A DNA stretch of 64,000 nucleotides from positions 1,490,701-1,554,700 of the forward strand of contig OZ038450.1 in the NCBI GenBank assembly GCA_964036195.1. The letters run 5' to 3'. The position numbers and the translations under genes were made by a program. Origin of the DNA: Sphaerolaimus hirsutus (taxonomy: Eukaryota; Nematoda; Chromadorea; Monhysterida; Sphaerolaimidae). Positions 36,446 through 64,000 of the stretch are shown here, piece by piece. Positions within the stretch are counted from its first letter, which is position 1; each line of letters opens with the position of its first letter. The notes under the pieces were generated by a model. It was given only the letters and a program-made list of their open reading frames with translations, was not told the origin of the DNA and made no database searches.

Positions 36446-39400
36446 TAAATAAAGTTGGCTACCTAAACTAGCGCCAGAATCCTTTTGATTAATCAGCATG
36501 CGGAAAAAAATCGAATAGGCAGCCAAACGTTTCAGCCGAATGCGGATAACTCCGATATTTTCCATTTGCACGTAAATCGATGATTACTCCACCTTGCGGC
36601 CAGACTAAAGACTTGTCTGCTACACATCTCGAGCAGACAGCGATATTCGATTTGGAATTGCTGAAGGAGACAAAGTATAATAAATCCCGAAAAGCGCGTG
36701 CACTAGTGATGTAAAAGCGCCACGGTGCTGGCGCTATTTTATTCTGGCGCCATTGACGGTTGATGCCATGCCCACGAAAAGCACCATGCGCTGTTCTGTT
36801 GGCGTCATTTCCTATGGCGCCAGGAACAAAACAGCTTGGCTTGGCGCTAGCGCCAAGCAAAAAGCACAGTGGCGCTTCACGCCATTTCTCTGGAGCCATT
36901 GGCACTCGGCGGAATGGCGCCCGGCGCCAAAGTTCTGGCGCATTTGATACCACACACCGATGTGCTATTTAAATCGCGTAGAATCGAAGAAAATCACGCA
37001 TTCGCGCTATTCAGAACATTTGAAATTTCACCTGTTACCGCCTGGTGCCCGTCTAATAAAAACTGCGACACAATCCAGTTTTTTCAATGTATCGACGCGT
37101 TTGTAAATTTCTCGAAAAAGCAAAAACGTAGACGCGGATCGAGAATTTTTTTAAAGATTTGTCCGAATCAAATGTCAATTTTGGCATCGCCGACCATGGG
37201 TAGATTTCAATTAAGTCTGCATGTTTTTCGGGCAGCACCGCAGATCACCCGAGGCGCTGCCAGCTTCAATGTATTTACCTTGGAAAGTTGACAAAGGTCA
37301 ATTGTCAATGCGTGTCAACTGACGCCGGCATCACCCACCAATACATGTGATGTTGCAAGTAATTTTCTCAGTGTAAGTAAATAGATCTCCAAACGATAAT
37401 ACGCGACAAAAACAATAAATTTACTTGACACCCCCACTTTTGGCGACTTTTGGGCACCTGGTTCAATGAATGGCGCTCCTGAAAAAAAAACCTGGCTTGT
37501 CATATTTTGCACTAGGGGGTACACTTTGCACCAGAGTTCCACACCCTGTAACGTGTCTTATGTCAATTACAATAAAAAATATATTATTTATGATCTTTTT
37601 CGACATTGTGCATGACATTTTACAAACTTTTACGAGAGATTCGAGAATTGGAGATTTTACAGGGTGCGGGACTACCACCAGGGAAAGGTCTAAACTTATC
37701 AAAGTGGAAAAACGGCGTAGATATTTTAATTTTGGTTCATATCGAACATGCAACGTACATATACCCCCTTCCTTCAAGTTACAAACAGCCGCAAATATTG
37801 ATATTGAAATTTTTTTTTTGAAATGTAGTTATTTTTCGAAGCCCAAACTTTACCGTAAAAGTGAAATCTTGTTAAACATTTGAATCCTCGGCGGTGGAAA
37901 CAGATTTATTGGAAATGATGAACCGATGTGGCAAAAACCTGGTTAAAGGTAACATCCTAACAACATCAAAGCGACATAGTGGGCAGAAACTACAAAAAGA
38001 CACAGCGACATTAAATTTGCCCGACGCGTAGTTTTCGGGCAGCCCGACACATTTATTGCATTAGAAATCGTGCTACACGTAAATTCGGATTGTGACTAAA
38101 ATCTTGTATGCCAGAATAAAAGCGCCGGGTCAATTTAAACTTTTCACGGCGACTAATAAGCTATCAAATCGAACCAAATTTGTTGAACAAAGCTGGTGGA
38201 TCAATTAAAATGTGTTCTACCAACCTCTGAATTTCGAACAAACTCCTTTCAATACGACAACATACGTTTAACTCAAAAGTAACGCTATTCAAGTTGAATG
38301 AATAAAAATTAAGTAATCGCACATGCAAAAACGATATCTGCAAATTTGCCGTCAAAGATTACTTTCTGGGTTTTTTTTCGTATATTTATATCGCGTACAT
38401 AACCCGTAGATGAGTAAAATACCCATAACATTTCTGTCTGCAGATAGATTTTTGCATGTAAATCAGTGAGTTAGTATTCATGTTTACATCTCACACTGCA
38501 CAGTATATTCGCAATTTATCACTACAACATAAACACGAAAAAACACCGAATGCATAAGCGAATTACATACACACCGTTTTACAACGAATTACATGGGCAA
38601 CGGTTAAAGGGGCGAAGTGTAAAGTTTACATAAGTGGCCATCAGTGAATCCAGAAGCATTTTGCAGTTTATGGGTATGATTAAGAAACACTCGCCTCGGT
38701 TACCCGGGGGAACGTATCCCACCCAGTTAACTGTCAGACTAAATTTGACAGGTATCGCACACTCCGTATACCTAAAATCTTTTTCCATTACACCTGAAAC
38801 CTCGTATGAAAAATGAAATTATACATTTTACACCGCAATGATTCACTGATTTCCAGACACCACAGATCATATATTTGCACAGCTAGAAAACAGTGTTAAT
38901 GCTTACCAATTGATGTGGCTAGGGCCCATTCCGCATCAAAGCCCATTCCGCATGTAGACCCATTATAGTCACATTATGCCTGCAGGGGTAAGAAAGGGGG
39001 GTGGGTAACACCACCCCAAACCGCCCAGCTATCTATCTACCCCTGGCGCAATTTGTTTGGCTACATTCCCCTGAACATCCCCCACCCGCAAATTGCCTAG
39101 CTATCTATCCAGCCCTGGCGCAATTCAAAATAACTAGGTCATGTGGTTTTTACCTATTTTCAACATGCCAGGTATAAAAAAAATGTGTTCCGGGTCAACA
39201 TGCGGGATGGGTTTACATGCGGAATAGTGCACTGCCATTGATGTGGCCACGTCGGAAGCACACAGAAAAAGGTGGAATTTTTTACAATTTATTTCGAATT
39301 TTCATTAAACTTTTTGCAAAAAACGATACACATTTACATCTTCCAAGTCTCACACCAACACCATTTTCTACTTGACTTTCTCTCTACTTATCACCACATT

Positions 39401-39878
39401 TTTTTGAGAAAACTTCACAGTCAATGAGTGTTGGTGCGGTTTGACTAGGTATAAAAATTATATGGAAATTTTTTTAAACCTTGATGCTCAATTCAAATAC
39501 GCCAAAAGTATCACATTCAGTTGGAATCCCAGCTGAGAAGGTTTGAAGATTTTTATAGACAAAATTATCAGCTATGCCGCAATATCTCAAAATTTGGCAA
39601 TGAGCTCAAATTTGATAGCAGAACAAAATTCTCAATTATCGAATCCAATTGGGAGAAAAATTCAACATTTCATTCATTTTTGCCCAATTCCAATAAAACA
39701 TCAGAAATATTTTTGCAGACAAACCAAACCATTATTGAACCCCCTTAACAGTCAACAGTTCCCACACCCAGTCAAACCGCGCCAAAATACACCAAAAACA
39801 CCCAGAAACGATCACAACATCCAGTTGACAGTGACACACATCAAACCCCCAAACCACCCCATTTCGTCACGTCCCGTT
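36446..39878. other. No gene recognised; several foldback elements
   Basis: Holds a TAGTGATGTAAAAGCGCC element (from 36704 to about 36945) rich in GGCGCC, a GTCCC-type foldback at about 37510-37672 (ACACCCTGTAACGTG with TTTACAGGGTGCGGGAC), and an element at 38932-39233 with CCCATTCCGCAT motifs flanked by ATTGATGTGGC on both sides. Open frames such as 36869-37291 overlap these repeats and are not supported. Confidence 0.5.
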
Positions 39879-43190
<3,312 letters not shown>

Positions 43191-43991
43191 TTTAAGGTTA
43201 CAAGTAGGTGGGTTAGGCTTTGAGGGTTTAAAGCAGGGATACTCAGGCGGATCGTCGATTTCTGGGCTTGATCGAAAGTGCGATTTCGCCTTTATATTGT
43301 CTGGGATGAAAAGTGGCCAATGTGTCACACATACCGTAATTTTTAATATAAAATAGCGTTTTGGATACAACCTTTCTGAAAAATCAAGTCCACTCAAAAT
43401 GAAAAGAAATGCAAATATTTTTCAACAATTATAAAAATATGTCAAAAATTAATCCATTGCGGCACCGCATACTGCATGTTTGGGGCACCATTAGAATGTT
43501 TTTTAACAAAAATAACAGAAAAGAAAGGAACAACGAAAAAATAAAATTGTTAAAACCTGAATCTTGCTTTTCTTTCAAAAATCGTTTGAACGGGTGCCCC
43601 AAAATTGCAGTGTGCAGTTCCACATTATGTTATTTTCCCAAAATACACAGTGAATTAGCATAGAAATCAGCATTTTCTGTGCTCAGATACTTAAAAAGGT
43701 ATATTTAGATAATACGAATCATAACTACTTTTGGGCACAATTACTTTACATAAATTACATTCATATCACATATCTATCCTATCTTTGTATGCTTTTAGAC
43801 ACAGCAGACACATCTTAAACAACTACTATTTCAGCATGACTAATCATGTCTAGTCCCTACAATTCGCAAAACTACGGTAGAAGAAAGTAGGCGGAGTCTG
43901 CACACTCCCCTCATATAAATAGAACCGTGTGACAACCGCAGTTGTCGGTTTCCTCTTTTCCTGCAACCCAACAAAAAAGAATAAAAACATC
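43191..43991. promoter_or_regulatory. Divergent H2B/H2A promoter region
   Basis: The 801 bp separate the two start codons. On the H2A side TATAAATAGAACC begins at 43914, 78 bases before ATG. On the H2B side, reading minus, there is a TATAAAGG-like box at about 43290. The octamer ATGCAAAT, whose complement ATTTGCAT is the known H2B/Oct element, is at 43409-43416. An inverted-repeat insertion with TTTGGGGCACC and GGGTGCCCCAAA at about 43455-43622 sits between the two promoters. Confidence 0.65.
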
Positions 43992-51198
<7,207 letters not shown>

Positions 51199-52256
51199 GG
51201 GGGTGCTCATTATGGTGTTGTGAAATTTGTGAGGTGTATGTCGCGATATTTTTGGTGCATGGCAGACTGAAATTTTTTGGTTGAAGCAAGAAATTTTCTG
51301 AATAGAAATACTTATAAATAAGGAATACTTATTTTTCAATACTATCTGACCCTCAAAAGATTTCAAATCTTTCCGCATGCCTCGATGTTGTGTTGTAAAT
51401 ATAATGTGTTCATGTGATACATCAATCCTTGTAGTGTATTTTTGCTTGATTGAAATGATAATATTCAGCAATTTGTGTAGAAATCATCGTTTTGTCATGT
51501 GTCTACTTGTCAGCTTATTCCGAGTGCATTTATCCGTTACCGTTGAATAAAATGAAATGTTGAAAAATGTCACGTTGGGCACACACCCAGTTGATATCGC
51601 AAATTCGTATCGACTGAATGTCAACTAAATAACAGAAATTATTTCAAAGTATCACACTTAACAGACATAGTGAAAATTAAGTGTCACGACATAAAATTAA
51701 CTATGTTTTATCACGGGAAAGATGATTAAATCACATTGTTGACCGGATTTTGACGTCAACTAGTGTGTGTGAGCCTTTTCAGAGGAAAGTACTCTCATTC
51801 ATTGCGTGCTGTCATTTTTGCTTTGGCCCTGTACACATGTACATGGGTGTACTGAACTAGTGCATGTATGGGTGTTCCCTGCCTCGTATCGATTTTTCTA
51901 CGTATTTACTGTCGCGTAATGATGGCAAGCAAAAATTCTGAATTTTTGTTGGAGGTTCCCTTTCAGTTTGCAACCGTGGAAAAAACGACTCGGGGTGCAA
52001 CTTCTCGACGAATTGTACAATTTTTGGAATGTAATTTTTAATTGCTTGGAAGCCCTTTCAAAACTAAGATGCTTACAAATCAATTAATTCAGAGGTAATT
52101 CGGTTTTAGCAGGAAAGAATAAAAAACATAGGAGAACAATTTTCTAAAAAATTCGGATATTCTGGAAACTGTTTTCTGTTCAAATATGATTTTGGAGAAA
52201 GGTGCAAACCTGAAACATTAAGTCATTTCCATAGACTTTGCCATCGCTATCGCCCG
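51199..52256. other. H2A-H4 intergenic region, no gene recognised
   Basis: AT-rich DNA with AATAAA at 51544, a possible distal poly(A) site for H2A. No histone H1 or H3 frame and no GGCTCTTTTCAGAGCC-type stem-loop is visible. Confidence 0.5.
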
Positions 52257-52269
52257 TATAAATAGAACC
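52257..52269 (+). promoter_or_regulatory. H4 TATA box, TATAAATAGAACC
   Basis: Identical over 13 bases to the H2A core promoter block at 43914. It starts 98 bases before the H4 ATG and is followed by an ATG-free leader. Sharing beyond the TATA box itself suggests a histone-specific core element. Confidence 0.7.
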
Positions 52270-52336
52270 ATTCTCATCAAAAGCCTCGCAAACTACACCA
52301 AACTCACAGCAAACCCCCAACCTACTATCACCCTAA

Positions 52337-57679
<5,343 letters not shown>

Positions 57680-57689
57680 TGCGGCCTGG

Positions 57690-58262
57690 CGTTAGGCACG
57701 GCACAAGTTACAAGGAAAGTGTTGAGTCAAGTGGTAAGTAAGATTACTAGCATAAATACCACCTGTCACTCATGAATTTACCTGTTACTAGACTTACCTC
57801 TTTGGACTAGTGTTGGCAGGCAATTGTTTTTACAAAAATCGCAGCAAAGTTTAAAAAACAACAACTTTAAAAATATCGATAGCAAAATGTTTGGTACCAT
57901 AGCGTAGCCAGGGGGCGGCTGCCCTACCCGTCCCAGACCAGACCCAAAGATGCGAGGAATGGCAAATTTCTATGGCGATTTTATAAGTGGGTTGCAAAAA
58001 ATTTGCACAGTCAGTAAGTATTTACACTGGCTGTCGTTTTATACAACTTTTGGTTTTATCTACCTTTACATCCTTTCGAGGCGATTTCGGAGAAAAATAG
58101 GACTGCGTTTGACTCAAGCTATTTAAAAAAAAATCTATTAAAAATGGGGCAGCTTAACCAAAATCGATTTTTATTCAACCCTAGTTAGAACTCAAGTTCA
58201 CACTAGACCTACCACTTGACACATTTCCTTTAACTTGTGCACTTGCCGAGTTGGCCCGCGGT
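57690..58262. repeat. AAGTGG-family foldback with degraded hAT-like insert
   Basis: Left ACAAGTTACAAGG plus TCAAGTGGTAAGTA and right TACCACTTGACAC plus CTTGTGCACTTG are inverted. The middle has a degraded TAGTGTTGGCAGGC...TTCAACCCTA element from about 57809 to 58185. Confidence 0.55.
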
Positions 58263-58381
58263 GATTTGTGTGAATTTCGAATTTCACCAGGCTTTTTCAG
58301 CTGGAACTTGGTACTTGTCATTATTATCGAGTTGTAATCCCAGTGAATTTGATTTTGAAACCATTTGATGACTGTCTAATC

Positions 58382-59294
58382 TAGGGTTCAAACGATATAT
58401 CGTATCGAATATCGAATATCGGATATCGACCATTTTTTCATATCGAATATCGAATATCGATATCGAAAATTTTGAAAAAATATCGAATATCGATATCGAA
58501 TATCGACCATTTTTCCGATATATTGAACCTGCATTGTGTCCCTAAATCAAGTTATCATTTTCATTTTGAGATATTTTTGATTGATCTGATTTGCTTATAG
58601 TATTGTATTTGATGAGTAAAAGTACAGTATTTATGATGTAATTGTTGTTGGAGTGCTAAATTTGAAGCTAGAAAATGCTGATATGCTATTTTTTGCAACA
58701 TGCCCTTAAGCAATTAGGTTATAAGTATGAACTGTGATATCTACCAATTGTTATTTGTCTGATACACTTTGATACATCATGTTTCTCTTCCATTTTCTAC
58801 TTTTGAGTGATGTAAACCTTGTTAAAATCACTTGTACCATTCACATTTCAGTAAAGAGATGATTAACGATGTGTGCAACCACATGAAAATACAATATGCC
58901 ACTTGAAATTGCCTTTCTATACCAAAAGCAAATCGCAATATCGAATATCGAAAATATCGAAATATCGAATATCGACCATTTTTCAATATCGAATATCGAA
59001 TATCGATATCGAGGTTCCATATCGTATCGATATCGAATATCGAGTTTCAGAAAAAAATATCGAATATCGATATCGAAAAGTCATATCGTTTGAACCCTAG
59101 TAATCTAGGGATGGAAGAACCGTTTTTCAACGACCTCGGGTGTTTACACGGTTTAAAAAAAAACGTTTTTTGATTTCCCAGATATGGTTATGAAGTTTTG
59201 GCTGAGTTTTTTTTAGAAAAAATGGTTTCCATGCTTGTGTTTAAAAAGTTGCTTTTGAATTTTTTTAAACTGAAAAAACCACCGTCCATCCCTA
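58382..59294. repeat. Two hAT-like elements back to back
   Basis: 58382-59099 has ends TAGGGTTCAAACGATAT and ATCGTTTGAACCCTA, with GATATCGAA arrays. Its centre is close to 41405-42084. 59106-59294 has ends TAGGGATGGAAG and CCATCCCTA. GTCTAATC lies left of the pair (58374-58381) and right of it (59295-59302). The middle copy reads GTAATC, lacking CT. Confidence 0.88.
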
Positions 59295-59302
59295 GTCTAA
59301 TC

Positions 59303-59908
59303 TGTGAAGTAAATATCATAACAATTGTCTGAGTTTGTTCATTGAATGTCAATCGGCTGTCATTCGGCTCTTTAACTTAACTTTTTGCAAGAAATAATGT
59401 ACTAGCAAGTACCTTCTCAGAATCAAGTTTTGCATGTGCAAATGTGATTGTGCAGAAACATTACTTCTTTTTTCCATTGTAACATTGTTCATCTCAACAG
59501 CTCGCTGGGAAAATAACCCAATGGTGAAAATGTACCTTAGTTTTGTTATGCGTATTTTGCACGTAAACCTATGGTCACTTGAGTTGGGACACGTTTGAAA
59601 TTCCAATAAATTTGAATTTTGTGCCTGATCGTGGGCATCCAGGGGAACTTGGGCAGTATCAAAAGGTAGCCCTAACATTTGTCTAAAAGTTCCCTCGGAC
59701 ACCCCCCAGCTGTACCCCCTGTGGGCCGTGTAAATGGCCCACATGTTTTTTTATACAAAAGTGACCTGCTCACTTGGGTTGGGACACGTTCCAGATTTTG
59801 CTCTATTCTGTCTTTCAAGGCAAGATTTCAACCTTGAAGACAACACAGTGTTGGCATACTGCCAGAGGACAATTCTTAATCGAAAAAATCAGATTTGGAT
59901 AGAGTTAT
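59303..59908. other. No gene recognised
   Basis: Open frames on both strands (the longest, 59349-59744 minus, has 131 codons) have no recognisable motif. GGTTGGGACACGTT at 59778 has a near-match GAGTTGGGACACGTT at 59581, suggesting an internal repeat. Confidence 0.4.
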
Positions 59909-60600
59909 ATAAGCTCATGCTCTCAAGTTAGTTAACAGTCAGTTTTCTGTTGTTTACAGTCATTTCTTTTGGTAAACTGACTTAACAAAGCCACCCCCAC
60001 TTCTCAGACATCCACTACACCCACACCAACCAGAACGACCCTGAAAAGTGCAATGAGGCACTGCACAGTGAAGGGATCATCTCTAATGTGGATTGCTCAT
60101 CCACAGTTGGTGTACTGGGCAAGGGATTTTGGGAATTCAGCTGTGTTTAGGACCCTGGAAACAACAAGTCACGTTAGAGGAGAGTATGGTGAATTTTTTT
60201 ACATATTTTCTCTGCGCAATGAACCATCAAAAAATGGAGAAATCGGAAATCAAAAATCTTAGGAATGAAAAAATTGAAAATTATGGTTCATTGCACAGGG
60301 AAAATATGTAAAAAAATTCACCATACTCTCCTCTAATGTGAAGTTTTGTTTCCAGTGTCCTACACACAGCTTAATTCCCAGAATCCCTTACCCAGTACAC
60401 CAACTGTGCTCAAGCGATCCACATTAGAGATTATCCCTTCACTGTGCAGTGCCTCACTGCACTTTTCACGGTCGTTCTGGTTGGTGGGGGTGTAGTGGAT
60501 GTCTGAGAAGTGGGTGTGGCTTTGTTAAGTCAGTTTACCAAAAGAAACGACTGTAAACAAAAGAAAACTTACTGTTTACTAACTTGACAGCATGAGTTTA
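59909..60600. repeat. Foldback element of about 690 bp abutting the assembly gap
   Basis: Left arm AAGCTCATGCTCTCAAGTTA, TGTTTACAGTC, TAAACTGACTTAACAAAGCC pairs with the right arm at 60360-60597. The centre also pairs (TTTTTTACATATTTTC and its complement). The arms span about 330 bp each and run straight up to the N run. Confidence 0.85.
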
Positions 60601-60800
60601 NNNNNNNNNNNNNNNNNNNNNNNNNNNNNNNNNNNNNNNNNNNNNNNNNNNNNNNNNNNNNNNNNNNNNNNNNNNNNNNNNNNNNNNNNNNNNNNNNNNN
60701 NNNNNNNNNNNNNNNNNNNNNNNNNNNNNNNNNNNNNNNNNNNNNNNNNNNNNNNNNNNNNNNNNNNNNNNNNNNNNNNNNNNNNNNNNNNNNNNNNNNN
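60601..60800. other. Assembly gap, 200 N
   Basis: Exactly 200 undetermined bases, a conventional scaffolding length, so the true size is unknown. It lies between the foldback 59909-60600 and ordinary sequence. Confidence 1.
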
Positions 60801-60861
60801 GTATCAGATTTTCATATACAAATTCTGAGCGTGCGGAAGCAGTATCCTAATCGGAGCAGTC

Positions 60862-61232
60862 CTGATACGCACATCTGCCCGATACGCACATTTTCCCGTT
60901 TTTTTCATTGACACTTTTTCAAGTGATTTTCAGATATGAGTAAAGTGAAAAGAAGTTGCGCATTGACATTAGTGAACTTTTTTCACTTCACTCATATCTG
61001 AAAATCACTTGAAAATGTGTCAAGTGAAAAAAACCCCAGTGAAAAATAGCCATTTTTCCCTGTTTTTCACTTGACACATTTTCAAGTGATTTTCAGATAT
61101 GTGTGAAGTGAAAAAAGTTCACTAATGTCATTGCGCAGCGTTTTTCACTTCACTCATATCTGAAAATCACTTGAAAAAGTGTCAAGTGAAAAAACCTGGC
61201 AAATGTGCGTATCGGGCAGATGTGCGTATCAG
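60862..61232. repeat. Multi-hairpin TACGCACATCTGCCCG element, copy 2
   Basis: Ends CTGATACGCACATCTGCCCG and its complement, with the same four AAGTGATTTTCAGATATGAG blocks as 57145-57502. The ends are better preserved than in copy 1. Confidence 0.88.
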
Positions 61233-61865
61233 TGCACCCCCTCCTAATCTTATCAACTGCATTCATTATCTATGAATTTTGTCTATGATAAATTTGATTG
61301 AAAATTTAGCTAACTTTATGTGTGTAAAATATTTATTACCATGGATTATCTGTCGTCTGTCAATGTGTCGTTGTTTTGTTTTTATGTTTCACATGTATAG
61401 GGATGTCATTTTTGTACGCTGGGCAACAAATAATTTTTGTCAATTGAGCTTGGTTAAAATTGCTTAAATACAGTATCGAATAAATCAATATCAATATTGA
61501 AAAAGAACGCTGTGCCGCTGAATGTCTGAAATCTCTGTGATTTTTTAAATGTTTCCTTCTGTCTGATTGATAATTTTCGAATTCTTCTATCATTTGTCGT
61601 TTATTCAAAATAATCAATAAATTAACAGTAAATATCAGAAAGGTATCCTTCAGTGTTAATTGACAACGGAAATTCGGTACATTGATTCAAAAAATTCTCA
61701 CAATCGCAAGTAGCAACACGCGAATGCTTGCAAGTGTAAAAGAAATTCAAATGTGTTTGTAAAATACCGTATTGACTTGAATAATCCCCCCTTTGAATAA
61801 TTCCCCCTGTTAGACGAGTGAGGAAAAAAAATTCTCCCCTTTCGGCAAATGATAAATTTAGTGGG
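61233..61865. other. No gene recognised
   Basis: AT-rich DNA with a partial CCGTATTGACTTG copy at 61766-61850. The short open frame at 61279-61467 is Cys/Phe/Met-rich and unsupported. Confidence 0.4.
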
Positions 61866-62276
61866 CATAATGGCGCTCTACACGGTGGAATGTCAACTGG
61901 GGTTCAGTGTCAACTCGATTTTAGCTCAATTTTGATTGCATGACAATTTCAAGTGCACATGCGGCAATGTCAAAACGGAATCAATATTGCCATGTGCATT
62001 TGAACATGGTTTCGCAAACCATAAACTGAAATCTTGATGAAAACCGGTTGGTGCAGTTGACATCAGTTGACATCCCAATGTCAACTGGTCGAATGGTTTT
62101 CATCAAGATTTTCGTTTATGGGTCGCGAAACTATTTTCAAATGCACATGGCAATATTGATTCCTTTTCGACATTGCCACATATGCACTTGAAAATAATCC
62201 TGCTACCTAAATTCAGCTAAAATGAGTTGACTCCAAACCAGTTGACATTCCAGCGTTTCCAGCGTGTGGAGCGCCA
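61866..62276. repeat. Foldback element with GTCAACTGG core
   Basis: GGCGCTC near the left edge and GGAGCGCC near the right edge, then GGAATGTCAACTGG, GTGCACATG, GGCAATGTC and AATCTTGATGAAAACC, each with a complement in mirrored order around 62080. Both strands repeat CAGTTGACAT. Confidence 0.75.
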
Positions 62277-62753
62277 ATTTGAACAAAAATGGCATGTAAA
62301 GCGGCGTTTACACTGCAAAATGTGCCGACAAATCAAAAAGTGAAAAAGTTCCATAAATCCGGAATAAAGTTCCATATCTGCAAGAAAAAACAGTGAAGTA
62401 TACTCACTAATTAAGTGCACTCACATGCCAAATTTCAGATAAATCGTACATTCCGTTCAAGAGTTATAAGCATTTGAAAAATATTTCGTTGTCGGTTCGC
62501 TTTTTTGGATTGAAAAAATCTTGTTGTTGGCACAAGCTTTTGATTGGCGACAATGCGACGATGAGCGCTTGTCGGCACACGAGACTCAATGTCATCAAGG
62601 GAGCTTGATTTTTGTTTTTGCGTGTCCTCATAGAGCTGCGAACGTGTTTTTTGTGACGACAATGAGTAAATTTTTAAATTTTAAATGTGTATAAATTGAG
62701 TTATAGAGAACATAAATGACAGTTGCAGTTTATCATCCTGGCAATGTAGAATA

Positions 62754-63448
62754 CCATATTTCCTCGAAATACCCCCCCTCAAAATGGGCACTATGAATTA
62801 ATAAACCCCCTCTCGAAATACCCTCCCCCCAAATTGAGTTCATGACAAAGTTTGCATTTTGTGAACTGGTAATGCATAACACACGTTAAAAACAATGACT
62901 GTGTTACGTTATAACGTTGTTTATATTAGGTTGGAAAGAAAGTTCTGTCTGTGTCTGCTTTTATGCTCCGCTCCGCTTTGTTTCTAGAAACAGACAGAAC
63001 TTTCTTTCTAACCAAATACCATTGACCCAGTTATTGAAGTCTGTAGACTCTTATATATGGTGGTTTTTGTCGTATTTTTCCCGAGAGGGGGGGGGGGGGG
63101 TTGAACGAGGGGGGGGTGATTATTTCGCCAGAAATTTTTTGAAATCCTAGTACAAAATCGTTGTTTGTGATGTGCGCTGGGGTAGAAAAATGTATCAATA
63201 ACTGACATGTATAGACTCCTGTAGACTAATATTAGTACTTAGATGGTATGAACACTGTTCTAACGTGATTCCGACATTGTTTTAACGTGTGTTCTGCACT
63301 ATGCAGAACACAAACTGCTGTATTTGTCATGTACGTTTTCTACACTCAATCTGGAGGGGTATTTCGAGGGGGGGGGGGTGATTGTTTCATAGTGGTCTCG
63401 AGAGGGGGGGGGGTCAAACGAGGGGGGGGGTATTTCGAGGAAATACGG
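62754..63448. repeat. Composite CCATATTTCCTCG/CCGTATTTCC elements with a mariner-like insert
   Basis: The left end CCATATTTCCTCGAAATACC and right end GGTATTTCGAGGAAATACGG bound a composite with two interior copies (TTATATTA and TCTATAC regions) and several G runs. A short inverted-repeat insert at 62929-63016 has ends GGTTGGAAAGAAAGTTCTGT and its near-complement, resembling mariner-type termini. Confidence 0.7.
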
Positions 63449-64000
63449 CATTTTATAATTTGAAAATAAAATCACTAAGAAAATCACTCATACTAGATAT
63501 ATTGTGCTTTATAACTACCAAAAAATAGGTATGTAAGCACATTTTTTATAGTAAAGAAAATAGCTGAAAATAGGCAAAAAAAACACACAAACAATTGATT
63601 TTGAAAGTGAAAATCTATAAATTGGTATGAAAAAAAGTGATTTTGGACAAAAATTCAGGTATAATTTTGCAAAAATCACTCCAGATTACCAATCCCTCCA
63701 TTTGAGACCTGTTGTTGTAAATGTGCAGTTGTTGTAAATGTGCCTGGTCTTGACACCATAGTTGTAAAAATGTGTATATGTTTACTCAAAAAGTACATAT
63801 ACTCAAGTACTCACTAAATAAATTTATCTATACTTAAAAAAAGTACCTGTACTTGCTTTTACATATACTTTTTGAAAGTAATTGTATACAGAAAACGTAT
63901 TTCAGATATGCCATGTTATTGGCTTTTTCAAGGCAAAGATGGGAAAAAGGGAGAAAAAAGTGAGAAATAGGAAAAAATTGCTGAAAACAGCTGAAAACAG
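63449..64000. other. No gene recognised; repeat fragments
   Basis: 63480-63690 resembles the interior of the CAGGGGT family in reverse (TTTGCAAAAATCACTCCAGA). 63760-63930 has AAAAAGTACATATACTCAAG and AAGTACCTGTACTTG words in both orientations, a degenerate foldback like 33820-34270. Confidence 0.5.

Noticed and set aside
36489-36953. 154-codon open frame on the minus strand
   Set aside because: It overlaps the GGCGC element and a CCGTATT element; there is no splice or homology support.
59349-59744. 131-codon minus-strand open frame
   Set aside because: No motif, no splice partners, and it contains an internal DNA repeat.

Overview
This is a metazoan nuclear genome window. The evidence is spliced genes with GT-AG introns, canonical histones H2A, H2B and H4, an ADAR-type RNA adenosine deaminase, a leucine-rich-repeat (LRR) membrane receptor, two initiator-methionine tRNAs and AATAAA signals. 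The lineage cannot be named from the sequence. The unusual traits are histone genes split by kilobase introns and an extreme load of short inverted-repeat (foldback) DNA elements. No reverse transcriptase, transposase, plasmid, phage or CRISPR feature was seen.

Layout. 102-1337 (-): four phase-consistent exons of an RG-rich gene running off the left edge. 3484-7168 (+): an uncharacterised single-pass membrane protein with a duplicated coiled-coil exon. 9541-10830 (+): a compact five-exon gene of unknown function with a CxxC...CxxC motif. 11955-19073 (+): the full deaminase domain of an ADAR, with two identical initiator tRNA-Met genes in reverse orientation inside one of its introns. 24689-30706 (-): a complete eight-exon LRR single-pass receptor. 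30707-39878: no gene recognised. 39879-57679: a histone cluster with H2B (-) and H2A (+) divergent across an 801 bp promoter region, then H4 (+). All three histones rebuild to complete, canonical-length proteins after splicing. 57680-64000: no gene recognised; mostly repeats plus a 200-base assembly gap at 60601-60800.

The remaining DNA is a layered deposit of nonautonomous elements. (1) hAT-like elements with TAGGG..CCCTA or CAGGGGT..ACCCCTG ends and, in most complete copies, exact or near-exact 8-bp target duplications. Many have arrays of one short motif near the ends, a different motif in each family (GATATCGAA, CGGGAT, GGTCCC, GAACCG, GACTC, GGCATCTGG, GGCGC). (2) TA-flanked elements beginning CCGTATTTCCTCG with long C/G homopolymers. 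(3) Several other foldback families. They are nested up to four deep, and sibling copies supply uninterrupted versions of some insertion sites.

How the genes fit together. The histones share a core promoter block (TATAAATAGAACC before H2A and H4). The ADAR edits double-stranded RNA, and nearly every intron here would fold into long duplexes, so its own transcript and the histone, LRR and RG-gene transcripts are plausible editing substrates. That link is inference.
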